Counted from the first letter of the stretch, positions 43,084-51,820 are shown. The stretch: DNA of 64,000 nucleotides from Streptomyces alboflavus (GCF_000716675.1 NZ_JNXT01000010.1:62001-126000); one strand, 5' to 3'. Translations and numbers: made by a program. Notes: generated by a model not told the origin, from the letters alone.

Positions 43084-43674
43084 GAGGGGTTCTCCTGTCT
43101 GCTGACGATCACAAGTCGATCACTCGGTCGATCATTCGTCGATGACACGGTTTGTCGATGTGTCGCTGCCATCACTCAAGTCAGCGTATCCGGTCGCCTT
43201 TCGATCACAGCGAGCGCCTGCCCGAGCAGAGGAGACCAGCGTGCCCGATAGACATGGAATGACCGAAATACTCCACAGAGAACGATGTGCCCCACATGAA
43301 GGGAGTGATGCCTCCCTCCATCGGACGCCCCGCCACCACCCGCCCCGCCCCTGCACCCACTCCCGGCACACCGCCGGTACGCGCACCGAACCGGGGCGGC
43401 CCCCCGGGCCGACACCGGCGAGCCCCGTCCACCCGGCCCCGGACCCCGCCGGAGGACGGTGACGACATCCGGCCAGAGATCCGGTGTGTGCACGTTTCCG
43501 GCCATGGTCCAGGAGCGGGGACCGAGGGCGGGTGGCCGGGCTGAGGACGGGTGGCCGGGCCGAGGGTGGGTGGCCGGGCCGAGCGTGCGTGACCGGGCCG
43601 AGGCCAGGGCGGGCGTGGCTGCCGGGGTACGGAGCCCCGGCCCCGGCACCGGGGCGAGCCGCGCCCCCCGCCCC
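43084..43674. other. Gap with tandem repeats between polyprenyl synthase and HAD gene
   Basis: About 590 bases. The left part is less G+C-rich and must hold the polyprenyl synthase promoter (around 43120-43260). The right part is low complexity and includes the repeat at 43529-43603. Frames that cross it have no family resemblance, and I call no gene. Confidence 0.55.
43529..43603. repeat. Imperfect ~19-bp tandem repeat, about four units
   Basis: Units of the form gggtggccgggc.gagg occur four times in a row, the last with tgcgtgaccgggccgagg. They lie in an intergenic gap just downstream of the HAD gene stop. Confidence 0.6.
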
Positions 43675-44481
43675 TCACCCCAGCAGCCGCTCAAGCACCA
43701 CCGCGATCCCGTCCTCCTCGTTCGACGCGGTCAACTCGTCCGCCACCGCCTTGAGTTCGAGGTGGGCGTTGGCCATGGCCACCCCGTGCGCCGCCCACGC
43801 GAACATGGGGATGTCGTTCGGCATGTCCCCGAAGGCGATCGTGTCGGCGGCGCTCAGCCCCAGCCGCTCCGCCGCGAGGGCGAGCCCCGTCGCCTTGGTG
43901 ACGCCGCACGGCTGGAGCTCCACCGTGCCGGGCCCGGACATCGTCACGGTCGCCAGCGACCCCACCGCGTCACGGGCCACCGCCGCCAACTCGTCGTCCG
44001 CGAGCGCGGGGTGCCGCAGCAGCACCTTGCTGATCGGCTCCTCCCACAGCACGTCGCGCCGGGGCACCCGCACCGCGGGCAACGTCGGGTGCGGCATCTC
44101 GTACCCGGGCTCGATCAGCGTCAGGCCGTCCACGCCGTCCTGGTCGACCGCCGCGAAGACCTGCCCGACCTCGGCCTCGATCTTCCCGAGCGCGGCCTCG
44201 GCCAGCTCCCGGTCCAGCGTCACCGACCAGACCATGCGGCCGCTCCCGGCGTCGTACAACTGGGCGCCCTGCCCGCACACCGCAAGACCGTCGCAGCCGA
44301 GCTCCTCAAGGAGCGGGCGCACGCGGGGCGCGGGACGTCCGGTGACGACGAGGTGCCGTGCGCCGCCCTCGCTCGCGGCGGCCAGCGCCCTGCGCGACCG
44401 GTCGGACACCGTGTCGTCGCAGCGCAGCAAGGTTCCGTCGAGGTCAGTGGCGATGAGGGCATATGCGAGGGGAACGGCCAT
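43675..44481 (-). CDS. HAD superfamily phosphatase, Cof type
   Basis: 268 residues. HAD motif I IATDLDGTLLR with nucleophile Asp, motif II VVTGRP, motif III Lys in GVTKATGLAL and motif IV FGDMPNDIPMF are all present. The large cap between motifs II and III is of the Cof/C2 type. It hydrolyses small phosphates such as sugar or flavin phosphates. Start ATG 44481 has no strong ribosome site (ttcggatc upstream). Monocistronic, with repeat-rich gaps on both sides. Confidence 0.92.
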   Translation of the reverse strand: MAVPLAYALIATDLDGTLLRCDDTVSDRSRRALAAASEGGARHLVVTGRPAPRVRPLLEELGCDGLAVCGQGAQLYDAGSGRMVWSVTLDRELAEAALGKIEAEVGQVFAAVDQDGVDGLTLIEPGYEMPHPTLPAVRVPRRDVLWEEPISKVLLRHPALADDELAAVARDAVGSLATVTMSGPGTVELQPCGVTKATGLALAAERLGLSAADTIAFGDMPNDIPMFAWAAHGVAMANAHLELKAVADELTASNEEDGIAVVLERLLG

Positions 44482-45282
44482 GATCCGAAGAATACGGATC
44501 TGACGCCGGTCGGTAAGCCGTGTGGCAGGAGCTGTGACGGATCGGGTGCGCCGGGCGCACTCCCGGCAGACACCGGGGTGTGGGCCCGGATACGCCCGGT
44601 GACGCGCGCCCGGGGCGCATCCGCGCGCTGGCCCCGTCGGCCCGCTCCGGGTTCACCGGAACGAGGCGGCCCGGGATCACCCCCGCCCGGACCGACCCCG
44701 CCCAGACCGACCCCACCCGGCCTCGCTCGACCCCACCCGGACCGTCCCCCGCAACCCGAGTCACGCCGCCCACAGCAACCCGAGTCGCACCCTCCCCAGC
44801 AACCCGAGTCACGCCGCCCACGGCAACCCGAGTCGCGCCGTCCCTCGCAACCCGAGTCGCGCCGAACCGCCCCACGGCCGCGTGCACGCCTTCACGCCGG
44901 GCCCGAACTCCCGCACGCGGGCGGGCAGTCCGCCCCGAGGGCCGCCACGCCCTGGCCCGATGCGCCCTGGCCCGCTGCGCCCCGGCCTGCCCTGCCCGGC
45001 CCGGCCCTGACTCTCTGCGCCCCGGCCCGTCCGGCCCACCACCCCCGCCTGGCCCGCCACACCCCAGCCTGCCCCGGCCCGTCGCTCCCCGGGCTGCCCC
45101 GGCCCATCGCTCCCCCACGCCGCTCCAGCCCGCCGCACCCCGTCCTGCGTCGGCCCATCGCGTCCCGGCGTGCTCCAACCCACCGCACCCCGGCCCACCC
45201 CGGCCCGGCCACCCCTCGGCCCACCTTCCCCGTCGGCCCGCCCCTCCGTCACCAGCCCCAGTCCCAGTCCCACCCCCTCCGG
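44482..45282. other. 800-base C-rich, repeat-rich gap
   Basis: The plus strand is dominated by C with little G-run symmetry. It contains the 24-bp tandem repeat at 44752-44870, and from about 44985 to 45235 endless variants of ccggcccgcc / cccaccccgg. Long frames exist on both strands but only as a result of composition. I see no gene, and only the short region next to 44482 can hold the HAD promoter. Confidence 0.6.
44752..44870. repeat. 24-bp tandem repeat, five units
   Basis: Units begin caacccgagtc at 44752, 44776, 44800, 44824 and 44848. Odd and even units differ in their second half (acgccgcccaca versus gcaccctcccca), so the array may have grown by doubling a 48-base pair. It is intergenic. 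Confidence 0.85.
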
Positions 45283-46419
45283 CTAGTCCGCCGTCCCCGC
45301 CGACACCCCCGCCGCCCCTCCGCCCGCGTCCAGGCGGGGTATGCGGCGCTGCGCCGCGTACGCCGCCGCCGGATAGCGGGGGTCGGGCCGCAGTGCGTAC
45401 TCCCGGAGGCAGCCTTCCGTGAACTTGATGACGTGCTCGTCGCCGTGCTCGACGGCGCGGGCGCCCAGCTCGTCGAGCGGGGGCAGGTCGTCGGCCTCGG
45501 CCCGCCAGGCCGACGACTCCTCGTCACGCCGGTCGGTGGTGAAGGCCAGCAGGAAGGCCGACTGGACCTGCCACAGTCGCGCGAGCGTCGGCTCGTACAA
45601 CTCCTGCGGAAGGTGCGGCAGTACGAGGCGGGCCGCGGCGGGGGCGGTGAGGCCGTGGACGAGGGGGACCGGGAAGACCTCGGGGTGGCCCAGATACACA
45701 TCGGCGAACTGCAGCGTCATGTCGCTGAGCAGCCGGGACGCCGGGTGCGGTGCCAGCCACTCCAACGACTCCGCGTACCCGGGGAGTCGGTCGAGGGTCT
45801 CGATGCGGCCAAGGGCGACGGCTGGTCCGCGCGGTCCTTCGAGCGGCACGCGGGGCAGCGCGGCGACGGCCTCCGGGACGGTGCGGGGGCCGCGCAGGGC
45901 GGGGGTGCCGGGCAGGGCCCGATACCGGGCGGCCCAGTACGCCAGGCCTCTGGCCAGCTCGTCCAGTTGGAGCCGCGTCGGCTTCTCCCCGGCGACAGAG
46001 AGACCCCGCACCGCGTGCGCCGTCCGGATGAGGCCGTGCGTCAGGCCGGCGAAGAGGCCGGGGAGCAGGCGCGGCCACCAGCGGGCGAGGACGTCCCGCC
46101 AGGCAGCGGTGGCGAGTTCGCGCGCGAACAGCCGCTCCCAGTCCCCCGCACGGCCGAAATCACCCAGCGCCTGCCGCCACGACGACTCGTCGGCGGGGTC
46201 GAGGGCGAAGCGCGCGGCCGGAGGCTCGTGGTGGTCGAGGGCGCGCCGATAGCGCCCGATCCAGCCGGCCACCTCGTCGCCGTGCCCGAGCACCGCGACG
46301 GCCTCGGCGCCCATGGGCCCGTGATTGGCGAGGTCGACGCCGACGCCGCGCTCGTACCCGAGGTCCTCCAGTCGTTCCAACGCGTCATTGACGGCTTCGT
46401 AGTAGCTGATCGACGGCAT
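45283..46419 (-). CDS. Questin oxidase-like protein
   Basis: 378 residues. Opening SYYEAVNDALERLEDLGYERGVG and DLANHGPMGAEAVAVLG fit the questin oxidase-like family (PF14027, former DUF4243); later HGLIRTAHAVRGL and the closing EHVIKFTEGCLREYAL support it. Fungal members catalyse a Baeyer-Villiger-type ring opening of anthraquinones; bacterial members are uncharacterised. ATG 46419 is preferred, with GAAGGTG upstream; GTG 46425 is an alternative. It is divergent from a MarR regulator with a clear operator in between, which suggests induction by an aromatic compound. Confidence 0.85.
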   Translation of the reverse strand: MPSISYYEAVNDALERLEDLGYERGVGVDLANHGPMGAEAVAVLGHGDEVAGWIGRYRRALDHHEPPAARFALDPADESSWRQALGDFGRAGDWERLFARELATAAWRDVLARWWPRLLPGLFAGLTHGLIRTAHAVRGLSVAGEKPTRLQLDELARGLAYWAARYRALPGTPALRGPRTVPEAVAALPRVPLEGPRGPAVALGRIETLDRLPGYAESLEWLAPHPASRLLSDMTLQFADVYLGHPEVFPVPLVHGLTAPAAARLVLPHLPQELYEPTLARLWQVQSAFLLAFTTDRRDEESSAWRAEADDLPPLDELGARAVEHGDEHVIKFTEGCLREYALRPDPRYPAAAYAAQRRIPRLDAGGGAAGVSAGTAD

Positions 46420-46467
46420 GCTCACTCACCTTCAGAAAGCTCGTGGTCCACACAGGGCTCGTAACAC

Positions 46468-46498
46468 TTTGGATACCCAAACAGTTCGGGGATCCAAA
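46468..46498. promoter_or_regulatory. MarR-type operator candidate
   Basis: TTTGGATACCC (46468-46478) and GGGGATCCAAA (46488-46498) pair at 10 of 11 positions with 9 bases between. It sits in the 96-base gap between the divergent questin-oxidase-like gene and the MarR gene, ending 17 bases before the MarR start. Confidence 0.7.
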
Positions 46499-46515
46499 CA
46501 AACTACACTCACGGA

Positions 46516-47025
46516 ATGCAGAGCGCGCAAGAACCGGAGCAGCCGGGGGCCGGGTCCTCCCAGCACCCCCTCACCCCCGTCGAGATCCGGATCGTGGGGC
46601 TCGTGCCGCTCCTGGAGCCGTATTTCCGGGGGGCGGCCGTGAGCGCGCTGATGCCGGAGCCGCTGCGCGAGGCCATGGACAGCCACGGCCTGACCCCGCG
46701 TCACGGCGCGGTCCTTCCCCAGCTCCTCGCGGCCGACGGGCCGTTGACCGTCAGCGGCATCGCCGACCGGCTCCAGGTGTCCCTGCCGACAGCGAGCGAA
46801 CTGGTCGGGGGCCTCGCCCGCGCCGGCATCGTCACGCGCGCCCCGGACGAGACGAACCGCCGCCGGGTCCTCGTGTCCCTCGCCGAGGAGTACCGCCCGC
46901 TCCTGGAGTCGTTCGTCGCCCGCCGGGGCGAGCCGCTGCTCCGTGCCCTCGCGGGGCTCCCCGCCGAGCAGCGGGAGGGGTTCATGGCGGGGCTGCGGGC
47001 CTGGGTGCGCGAGGTGCAGCAGTAG
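46516..47025 (+). CDS. MarR family regulator
   Basis: 169 residues. Winged helix with HGAVLPQLLAADGPLTVSGI, DRLQVSLPTASELVGGL and wing RAPDETNRRRVLVSLAEE, flanked by dimerization helices. The N-terminal 20 residues are variable. Divergent from the questin-oxidase-like gene and separated by one palindrome, so it probably represses both genes until an aromatic ligand binds. Confidence 0.9.
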   Translation: MQSAQEPEQPGAGSSQHPLTPVEIRIVGLVPLLEPYFRGAAVSALMPEPLREAMDSHGLTPRHGAVLPQLLAADGPLTVSGIADRLQVSLPTASELVGGLARAGIVTRAPDETNRRRVLVSLAEEYRPLLESFVARRGEPLLRALAGLPAEQREGFMAGLRAWVREVQQ

Positions 47026-47140
47026 CGCGGGGAACCGTTCGCGCCGCGCGCACGTCGCACAGGGGCAAGCCGGTCTCCCGTACGCGGGCAGGCCTCCGTA
47101 CGTCACCTGGCACGAACGTCACCTGGCACGAAGGAACGAC

Positions 47141-47479
47141 ATGACTCTCCGTCCGGCCCGCAAGCTCGCCCTCACCACCGCCGCCTCCGCCGCGCTGCTC
47201 ACGGCGCTGCTCACCTGGCAGGCAGTGGCCGCGGACTCGGACGGCACCGGCAGGGAGTCGCGCCCTGGCGCGGGGGCCGCGGTGTCGGACACCGCGCGCA
47301 CGAAGACCGGCAAGGAGTCCCCCGCGACGCCCGGCAAGAAGCCCGGCAAGGCTCCCGCCAAGGCGTCGGACACCACGACCGGCGAGGTCGAGCACGGCGG
47401 GACCGACGCGGCGGGGTACTGGACGCCGGAGCGCATGCGCGACGCCCAGCCCGCGCCCATGCCTGTGGTCGAGCGCTGA
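47141..47479 (+). CDS. Small secreted protein, likely truncated serine protease precursor
   Basis: 112 residues. A signal peptide (RPARKLALTTAASAALLTALLTWQAVA) is followed by a Lys/Pro/Thr-rich linker. The last 20 residues, GYWTPERMRDAQPAPMPVV, match the stretch that precedes the catalytic domain of many secreted Streptomyces trypsin-like proteases as I remember them, yet the gene stops here with no His-Asp-Ser domain. AAGGAACGAC precedes ATG 47141, so expression is possible. It may be a 3'-truncated gene or a free propeptide. Confidence 0.65.
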   Translation: MTLRPARKLALTTAASAALLTALLTWQAVAADSDGTGRESRPGAGAAVSDTARTKTGKESPATPGKKPGKAPAKASDTTTGEVEHGGTDAAGYWTPERMRDAQPAPMPVVER

Positions 47480-47510
47480 GGCCGGACGCCCCGGCCGCCG
47501 GGCCCGAGGC

Positions 47511-47575
47511 CGAGCCCGGACGGTGACGGCCGAGCGCCGAGCCCGGACGGTGACGGCCGAGCATTGAGCCCGGCG
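47511..47575. repeat. 27-bp tandem repeat after the truncated protease-like gene
   Basis: cgagcccggacggtgacggc then cgagc occurs at 47511 and again at 47538 with only the last bases different, followed by a third partial start (tgagcccgg). It fills the gap to the convergent FAD gene. Confidence 0.7.
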
Positions 47576-47589
47576 CGCCGGGCCCGCCC

Positions 47590-48861
47590 TCACGCCCCCC
47601 GGTGGGCCGCCGCCAGGTGCCCCGCGAGCCGCGGCGAGGCGAACTCCGTGCCGCACACGAACCGCATCACCGGCCCGTACGACGACCCGGCGAGCATGCC
47701 CGTGAAGTACAGGCCGGGGACCGAAGAGACATAGCCCGCGCCCAGCTTGGGCGTGCCGCGGCTGGTGGCGAGGCGGGCGCGCAGGCCGTGGCCGAGGAAG
47801 CTGAGGGCGGCGAGGTCCACGCGATAGCCCGTCGCGGCGATGACGTGGTCGGCCGCCAGCTCCCTGGCCCGGCCGCCGAGGGTCTCGAGGCTGAGGACGG
47901 GGCGGCCGTCGCGGGTGCCCGTCGTCACGATGCGCCGCACCTCGCGCGCCTCGACCTTCCGCTCGAACCGCTCCCGCAGCCACCAGGCGCCGAGCGGGCC
48001 GAGGACGCGACGGGTGAGGTAGTGCCGAGTAGCCGCGGGGAGGTGGCGGTACCCCCCGGCGTGATAGCTGAACGCGTACAGCGACCAGGCGCGGCCGAAC
48101 GGGGACTCCGGGCGCAGCTTCGGCTGGTCCCACGGCGGCGCGCCGAACGCCACCGAGCGCCGCCCGCGCGCGACCACGCGCACCCTCGCGCCCGCCTCCG
48201 CCGCGAGCACCGCCGTCTCCAGGGCGGACTGCCCGGCACCGACGACGAGCAGGTCCTGGTCGGCGTACCGCGTGAGGTCGTGGTGCTGTGCGCTGTGCGA
48301 GACGGGGCCCGCGGGCGAGGGGCCGTCCGGCACGGCCGCAGCCAGCTCGGACGGGAGCCGCGACAGGCCGGACAGGCCGGTGGCGACGACGACCGCGCGG
48401 GCGGTGAACTGCTCACCGGAGTCCAGCTTCAGCTCGAAGCCGCCGCCCGGCCTGCCGTCGACGGAGACCACCCGCACCCGCTCCAGGTCGGGCACGATCT
48501 TCTGCTGGAACCACTGGCCGTACCCGACGAACGTCTCGACGGGGATGATGTCCTCGTCCGTGACGAGGCGGGGCAGGCCCGCCTCGTCACAGTAGTCGAC
48601 GAGGGTGTGGCCGGGCTGCGGGGCGTCGATGTTCGACGCCACGGGTGTCGACTTGAGGAGCATCCCCGCGGGCATGTGCGCCTGCCAGCTCACCATCGGC
48701 TCGCCGAACACGCGCACCGGGATGCCCCGGGCCCTCAGATGCGCCGCCGCGGACAGGCCGTAGGGGCCCGCACCAATGACGGCGACCGGTTGCACTGATT
48801 GCGGTGGTTGCACCGGTTGCGCTGATTGCACTGGTTGCGCTGAATGCACTGGTTGATTCAC
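47590..48861 (-). CDS. FAD-dependent NAD(P)H oxidoreductase / flavin monooxygenase-like
   Basis: 423 residues. Two dinucleotide folds: VAVIGAGPYGLSAAAHL near residue 30 (FAD) and LLVVGAGQSALETAVLAAE near 205 (NADPH), plus VVVATGLSG and VIAATGY, as in flavin monooxygenases and lysine/ornithine hydroxylase-like proteins. GTG 48861 has GGGAGGG upstream. Residues 2-25 are a repeat (NQPVHSAQPVQSAQPVQ) ahead of the fold, encoded by 18-bp DNA repeats. It follows an ATP-grasp gene by 51 bases on the same strand and is probably co-transcribed. Substrate unknown. Confidence 0.88.
   Translation of the reverse strand: MNQPVHSAQPVQSAQPVQPPQSVQPVAVIGAGPYGLSAAAHLRARGIPVRVFGEPMVSWQAHMPAGMLLKSTPVASNIDAPQPGHTLVDYCDEAGLPRLVTDEDIIPVETFVGYGQWFQQKIVPDLERVRVVSVDGRPGGGFELKLDSGEQFTARAVVVATGLSGLSRLPSELAAAVPDGPSPAGPVSHSAQHHDLTRYADQDLLVVGAGQSALETAVLAAEAGARVRVVARGRRSVAFGAPPWDQPKLRPESPFGRAWSLYAFSYHAGGYRHLPAATRHYLTRRVLGPLGAWWLRERFERKVEAREVRRIVTTGTRDGRPVLSLETLGGRARELAADHVIAATGYRVDLAALSFLGHGLRARLATSRGTPKLGAGYVSSVPGLYFTGMLAGSSYGPVMRFVCGTEFASPRLAGHLAAAHRGA
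48814..48854. repeat. 18-bp tandem repeat at the start of the FAD oxidoreductase gene
   Basis: ggttgcgctgattgcact (48814-48831) and ggttgcgctgaatgcact (48832-48849) differ at one base, and a further ggttg follows. More degenerate units extend left to about 48788. They encode the QPVQSA-type N-terminal repeats. Confidence 0.8.
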
Positions 48862-48912
48862 GAAGTCCCTCCCCAGGACGTCCTGTGCGCCGTGCCGCCG
48901 CACGGCGCACCG

Positions 48913-50187
48913 TCACTTCGTGGTCGTGCCGCCGCGGCGGTTGGTCCGCCACAGCTGGAACAGATGCTTCGCTCCTGGCCGTACGAAGCGCGCGAGCATG
49001 GTGAAGACCGGCAGCATGTCGTCCGCCGCGAGCCACGCCAGCTCCGTGCCGCTGGCACGGGACGGCGCGTGCGGTGTCACATAGCCGCTGCGGCGGTAGG
49101 CGAGATAGGCGGGCAGATCGATGTTCTCCACGACATAGCGGTGTCCCGCGCGCTGCTCCCCCTCGGGAACGGCACGGCCGGTCAGATGCAGATGCATCGC
49201 CCGGACGACGTCGATCCCCGACTCGCTCTCGAAGAGGCGGAACTGGGCGCCCATGCGTGGGTTGAAGTCGAGCAGTTTGTACTGACCGTCGCGGCGGTCG
49301 AAGCGGAGGTCGAGGTCGATGACTCCGGCGAAGCCGATCTCTTTGATGAAACGCGCGGCGAGATCCGCGAGTTCCGGGTTGTCGACGACGTACGCCCTCG
49401 CCGTCATCCCCGCATGCGGCGGCCAGGAACGGACCTTCACGCCGGTGAACAGGGCGAGCGGGGCGGAGTCCGTGTCGAAGTAGGCGTGCACGACCCAGTC
49501 CTCGGCCTGCTCGCGCGGCAGATACTCCTGGAGGATCACGCCGGGCCGCTCGCCCCAGTCGCGGGCCAGCTCCAGCAGGCCCGCGGGCGTGTTGATGCGA
49601 GTGGTGCCGTTCACGGCGGGCTGTTGACGGCGCTGGAACGCCTCCCGGTTCTTGGCCACGACCGGGAACCGTGCCGTCGCGGCGAACTTCTCCACGTCCT
49701 CCTGACTCTGCGGGCACACCGACGCGGGCGAGGACAGGCCGTGCTCCACGCACAGCTCGTGCAGCCCCTGCTTGCTGGCGAGGCGCCGCGGCAGCGCGGG
49801 CGCCACCGGCGGGAACAGGAAGCCCCCGAAGTCCGCCTCCCGCAACTCCCGCTGGTGCTCGGCGATCAGCACCGCCGCTTCCTCGTCCGTCGGGATCAGC
49901 ACCGTCGGCCTGCCGATCCGCCGCCCGATCCGCAGCAGCCCCTCCACCAGGTACGCGGGATCCTCGACGCCGGTGGTCGGCCACGGGAACGCACGGGTGA
50001 GGTAGCGGGACGCGGCCGCGGGCGTGTGCCGGTCCTCGGTGATCGCGTACATGGGGATGCCGAGCCGTCCCAGGCTGCGGATCGCCCCCACACCGCCGTG
50101 GTGCAACGGATAGTCGCCGAACTTCACCAGCAGTCCGGGCACTTCGCGGTCAGGCCTCAACCCCATGCCGCCGCCTGAAATGGTCAC
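48913..50187 (-). CDS. ATP-grasp carboxylate-amine/thiol ligase
   Basis: 424 residues. ATP-grasp elements: PVVAKNREAFQRR (ATP-binding Lys), GVILQEYLPREQAEDWVVHAY, FAGVIDLDLRFDRRDGQYKLLDFNPRMGAQF (core split as IDLDLRFD and LLDFNPRMG, the Mg-binding Glu/Asp-Asn motif). An N-terminal domain begins LVKFGDYPLHHGGVGAIRSLG. Such enzymes form amide or ester bonds through acyl phosphates. GTG 50187 follows GGGGGGA; GTG 50199 or ATG 50166 are alternatives. Pairing with the FAD oxidoreductase suggests a small biosynthetic unit of unknown product. Confidence 0.85.
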   Translation of the reverse strand: MTISGGGMGLRPDREVPGLLVKFGDYPLHHGGVGAIRSLGRLGIPMYAITEDRHTPAAASRYLTRAFPWPTTGVEDPAYLVEGLLRIGRRIGRPTVLIPTDEEAAVLIAEHQRELREADFGGFLFPPVAPALPRRLASKQGLHELCVEHGLSSPASVCPQSQEDVEKFAATARFPVVAKNREAFQRRQQPAVNGTTRINTPAGLLELARDWGERPGVILQEYLPREQAEDWVVHAYFDTDSAPLALFTGVKVRSWPPHAGMTARAYVVDNPELADLAARFIKEIGFAGVIDLDLRFDRRDGQYKLLDFNPRMGAQFRLFESESGIDVVRAMHLHLTGRAVPEGEQRAGHRYVVENIDLPAYLAYRRSGYVTPHAPSRASGTELAWLAADDMLPVFTMLARFVRPGAKHLFQLWRTNRRGGTTTK

Positions 50188-50379
50188 GGGTCCCCCCACG
50201 TGTCCGTCTGCGCCGAACCGGACCCACCCCTGTCCGTGTCCCCCTAAAGGAAGCTATGCAGGAACTGACCATTCCACTCCTGGTTCATCCGGACATTGCG
50301 AACTCTTTAGACACTGCCCCCGGAGAGGCATCCCACGTAACGTGTGGGGCACTCAGACCGGAAAGCGAGGCAGGCACGC

Positions 50380-51675
50380 ATGTCCGAGCAGAACCCGCTC
50401 GACCTCCCCGAGGGCGACCCCTTCGGCCCGCACAACCTTCCGTACGGAGTCTTCTCCCCGGCCGGGTCCGCCACGGGCTCCGCAACCGGGTCGGCGCCCG
50501 GAGCAGCGCCCGGTTCCGCCGCCTCGGACGGCCGTCGGGTCGGCGTCCGCATCGGTTCGTACGTCCTGGACGCGGGCGCGGCCGCCGCCGCCCTCGGCTC
50601 GCCCTATGTCTCGCTGCTCGCCCAGCCCACCCTGGGTCCGCTGCTCGCCGCAGGACGCCGGACGTGGAGCGACGTCCGCCGCGCCCTCACCGCCTGGGTG
50701 ACGGTCCCCGCCCACCGCGACGCCGTCCGCCCGCTGCTCCACCCCCTCTCCGACGTCACCCTGCACCTGCCCTTCGAGGTCGCGGACTACGTCGACTTCT
50801 ACGCCTCCGAACACCACGCGTCGAACCTGGGCCGGATGTTCCGCCCGGACGCGCCCACGCCGCTGACCCCCAACTGGAAGCACCTGCCCATCGGTTACCA
50901 CGGCCGGTCCGGCACCGTCGTGGTCTCCGGCACGGACGTGGTGCGCCCCACCGGTCAGCGCAAGACGCCCGCCGACACCGCGCCCGTCTTCGGCCCGTCC
51001 ACCAAGCTCGACATCGAGGCCGAGGTCGGCTTCGTCGTCGGCGCGCCCTCCACGCTCGGGACCCCCGTGCCCCTCACGGACTTCCGCGAGCACGTCTTCG
51101 GCCTCTGCCTGCTCAACGACTGGTCCGCCCGTGATCTCCAGGCCTGGGAGTACGTCCCCCTCGGCCCCTTCCTCGGCAAGTCCTTCGCCACCTCCGTCTC
51201 GGCCTGGATCACGCCCCTGGAGGCCCTGGACGCCGCCCGCGTCGCCCCGCCCGCGCGCACCGAGCCCCTGCTCCCCTACCTCGACGACTCCGCCGAGTCC
51301 GTCGCGGACGAGCCCGGCGGCTACGACCTCCGCATCACCGTCTCCCTCAACGGCCACGTCATCTCCGAACCCCCCTTCTCCACCGTCTACTGGACCGCCG
51401 CGCAGCAGCTCACCCACATGACCGTCAACGGCGCTTCGCTCCGCACCGGTGACCTCTACGGCTCCGGCACCGTCAGCGGGCCCTCTCCCGAGCAGTTCGG
51501 CTCCCTCATCGAGTTGACCTGGAACGGGCGGGATCCGCTCGAACTGCCCGACGGCAAGCGGACGTTCCTCGAGGACGGTGACGTCGTCACGATGACCGCG
51601 TGGGCGCCCGGTCCCGGCGGGACCCGGGTGGGCCTGGGCGAGGTCACGGGGCGGATCGCGGCTACGCGGGGCTGA
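50380..51675 (+). CDS. fahA: Fumarylacetoacetase
   Basis: 431 residues. Last enzyme of tyrosine/homogentisate breakdown: fumarylacetoacetate to fumarate and acetoacetate. Family marks include DYVDFYASEHHASNLGRMFR, WKHLPIGYHGRSGTVVVSG, LDIEAEVGFVVG and LCLLNDWSARDLQAWEYVPL with metal-binding acidic residues and catalytic His in DFYASEHH. A low-complexity insert (about 30-50, SATGSATGSAPGAAPGSA) breaks the N-terminal SH3-like domain and is not usual. ATG 50380 has GAGG/AGG upstream. No other tyrosine catabolism gene is adjacent. Confidence 0.94.
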   Translation: MSEQNPLDLPEGDPFGPHNLPYGVFSPAGSATGSATGSAPGAAPGSAASDGRRVGVRIGSYVLDAGAAAAALGSPYVSLLAQPTLGPLLAAGRRTWSDVRRALTAWVTVPAHRDAVRPLLHPLSDVTLHLPFEVADYVDFYASEHHASNLGRMFRPDAPTPLTPNWKHLPIGYHGRSGTVVVSGTDVVRPTGQRKTPADTAPVFGPSTKLDIEAEVGFVVGAPSTLGTPVPLTDFREHVFGLCLLNDWSARDLQAWEYVPLGPFLGKSFATSVSAWITPLEALDAARVAPPARTEPLLPYLDDSAESVADEPGGYDLRITVSLNGHVISEPPFSTVYWTAAQQLTHMTVNGASLRTGDLYGSGTVSGPSPEQFGSLIELTWNGRDPLELPDGKRTFLEDGDVVTMTAWAPGPGGTRVGLGEVTGRIAATRG

Positions 51676-51750
51676 GGGCCGGGGGCCTTGCCGGGGGCTC
51701 CCCAGTCCCACCCCTTCCCGTAACTGGGGGCTCCGCCCCCAGACCCCCGC

Positions 51751-51820
51751 TATCGGCGCTCCGCGCCTCGTCCTCAAACGCCGGACGGGCTGGAAATTCC
51801 AGCCCCTCCGGCGTTTGAGG
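51751..51820. terminator. Large hairpin between convergent fahA and recQ (dispersed repeat family)
   Basis: The arms 51772-51794 (cctcaaacgccggacgggct then gga) and 51798-51820 pair at 22 of 23 positions around AAT. It lies between convergent stops (51675 and 51848) and can end both transcripts. The leading atcggcgctccgcgcctcg matches the interrupted copy near 18171-18258. This is the common 'cgccggacgggctgga' hairpin of Streptomyces intergenic regions. Confidence 0.85.

Noticed and set aside
44444..45178. A 244-codon minus-strand frame with TRVAVGGV repeats
   Set aside because: The repeats are the 24-bp DNA array read in one frame (24 is a multiple of 3, so every frame stays open). No ribosome site and no homologue that I recognise.
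43459..46464. A 1001-codon open frame on the plus strand
   Set aside because: It crosses the HAD gene, a repeat-rich gap and the questin-oxidase-like gene in antisense. Composition explains it.
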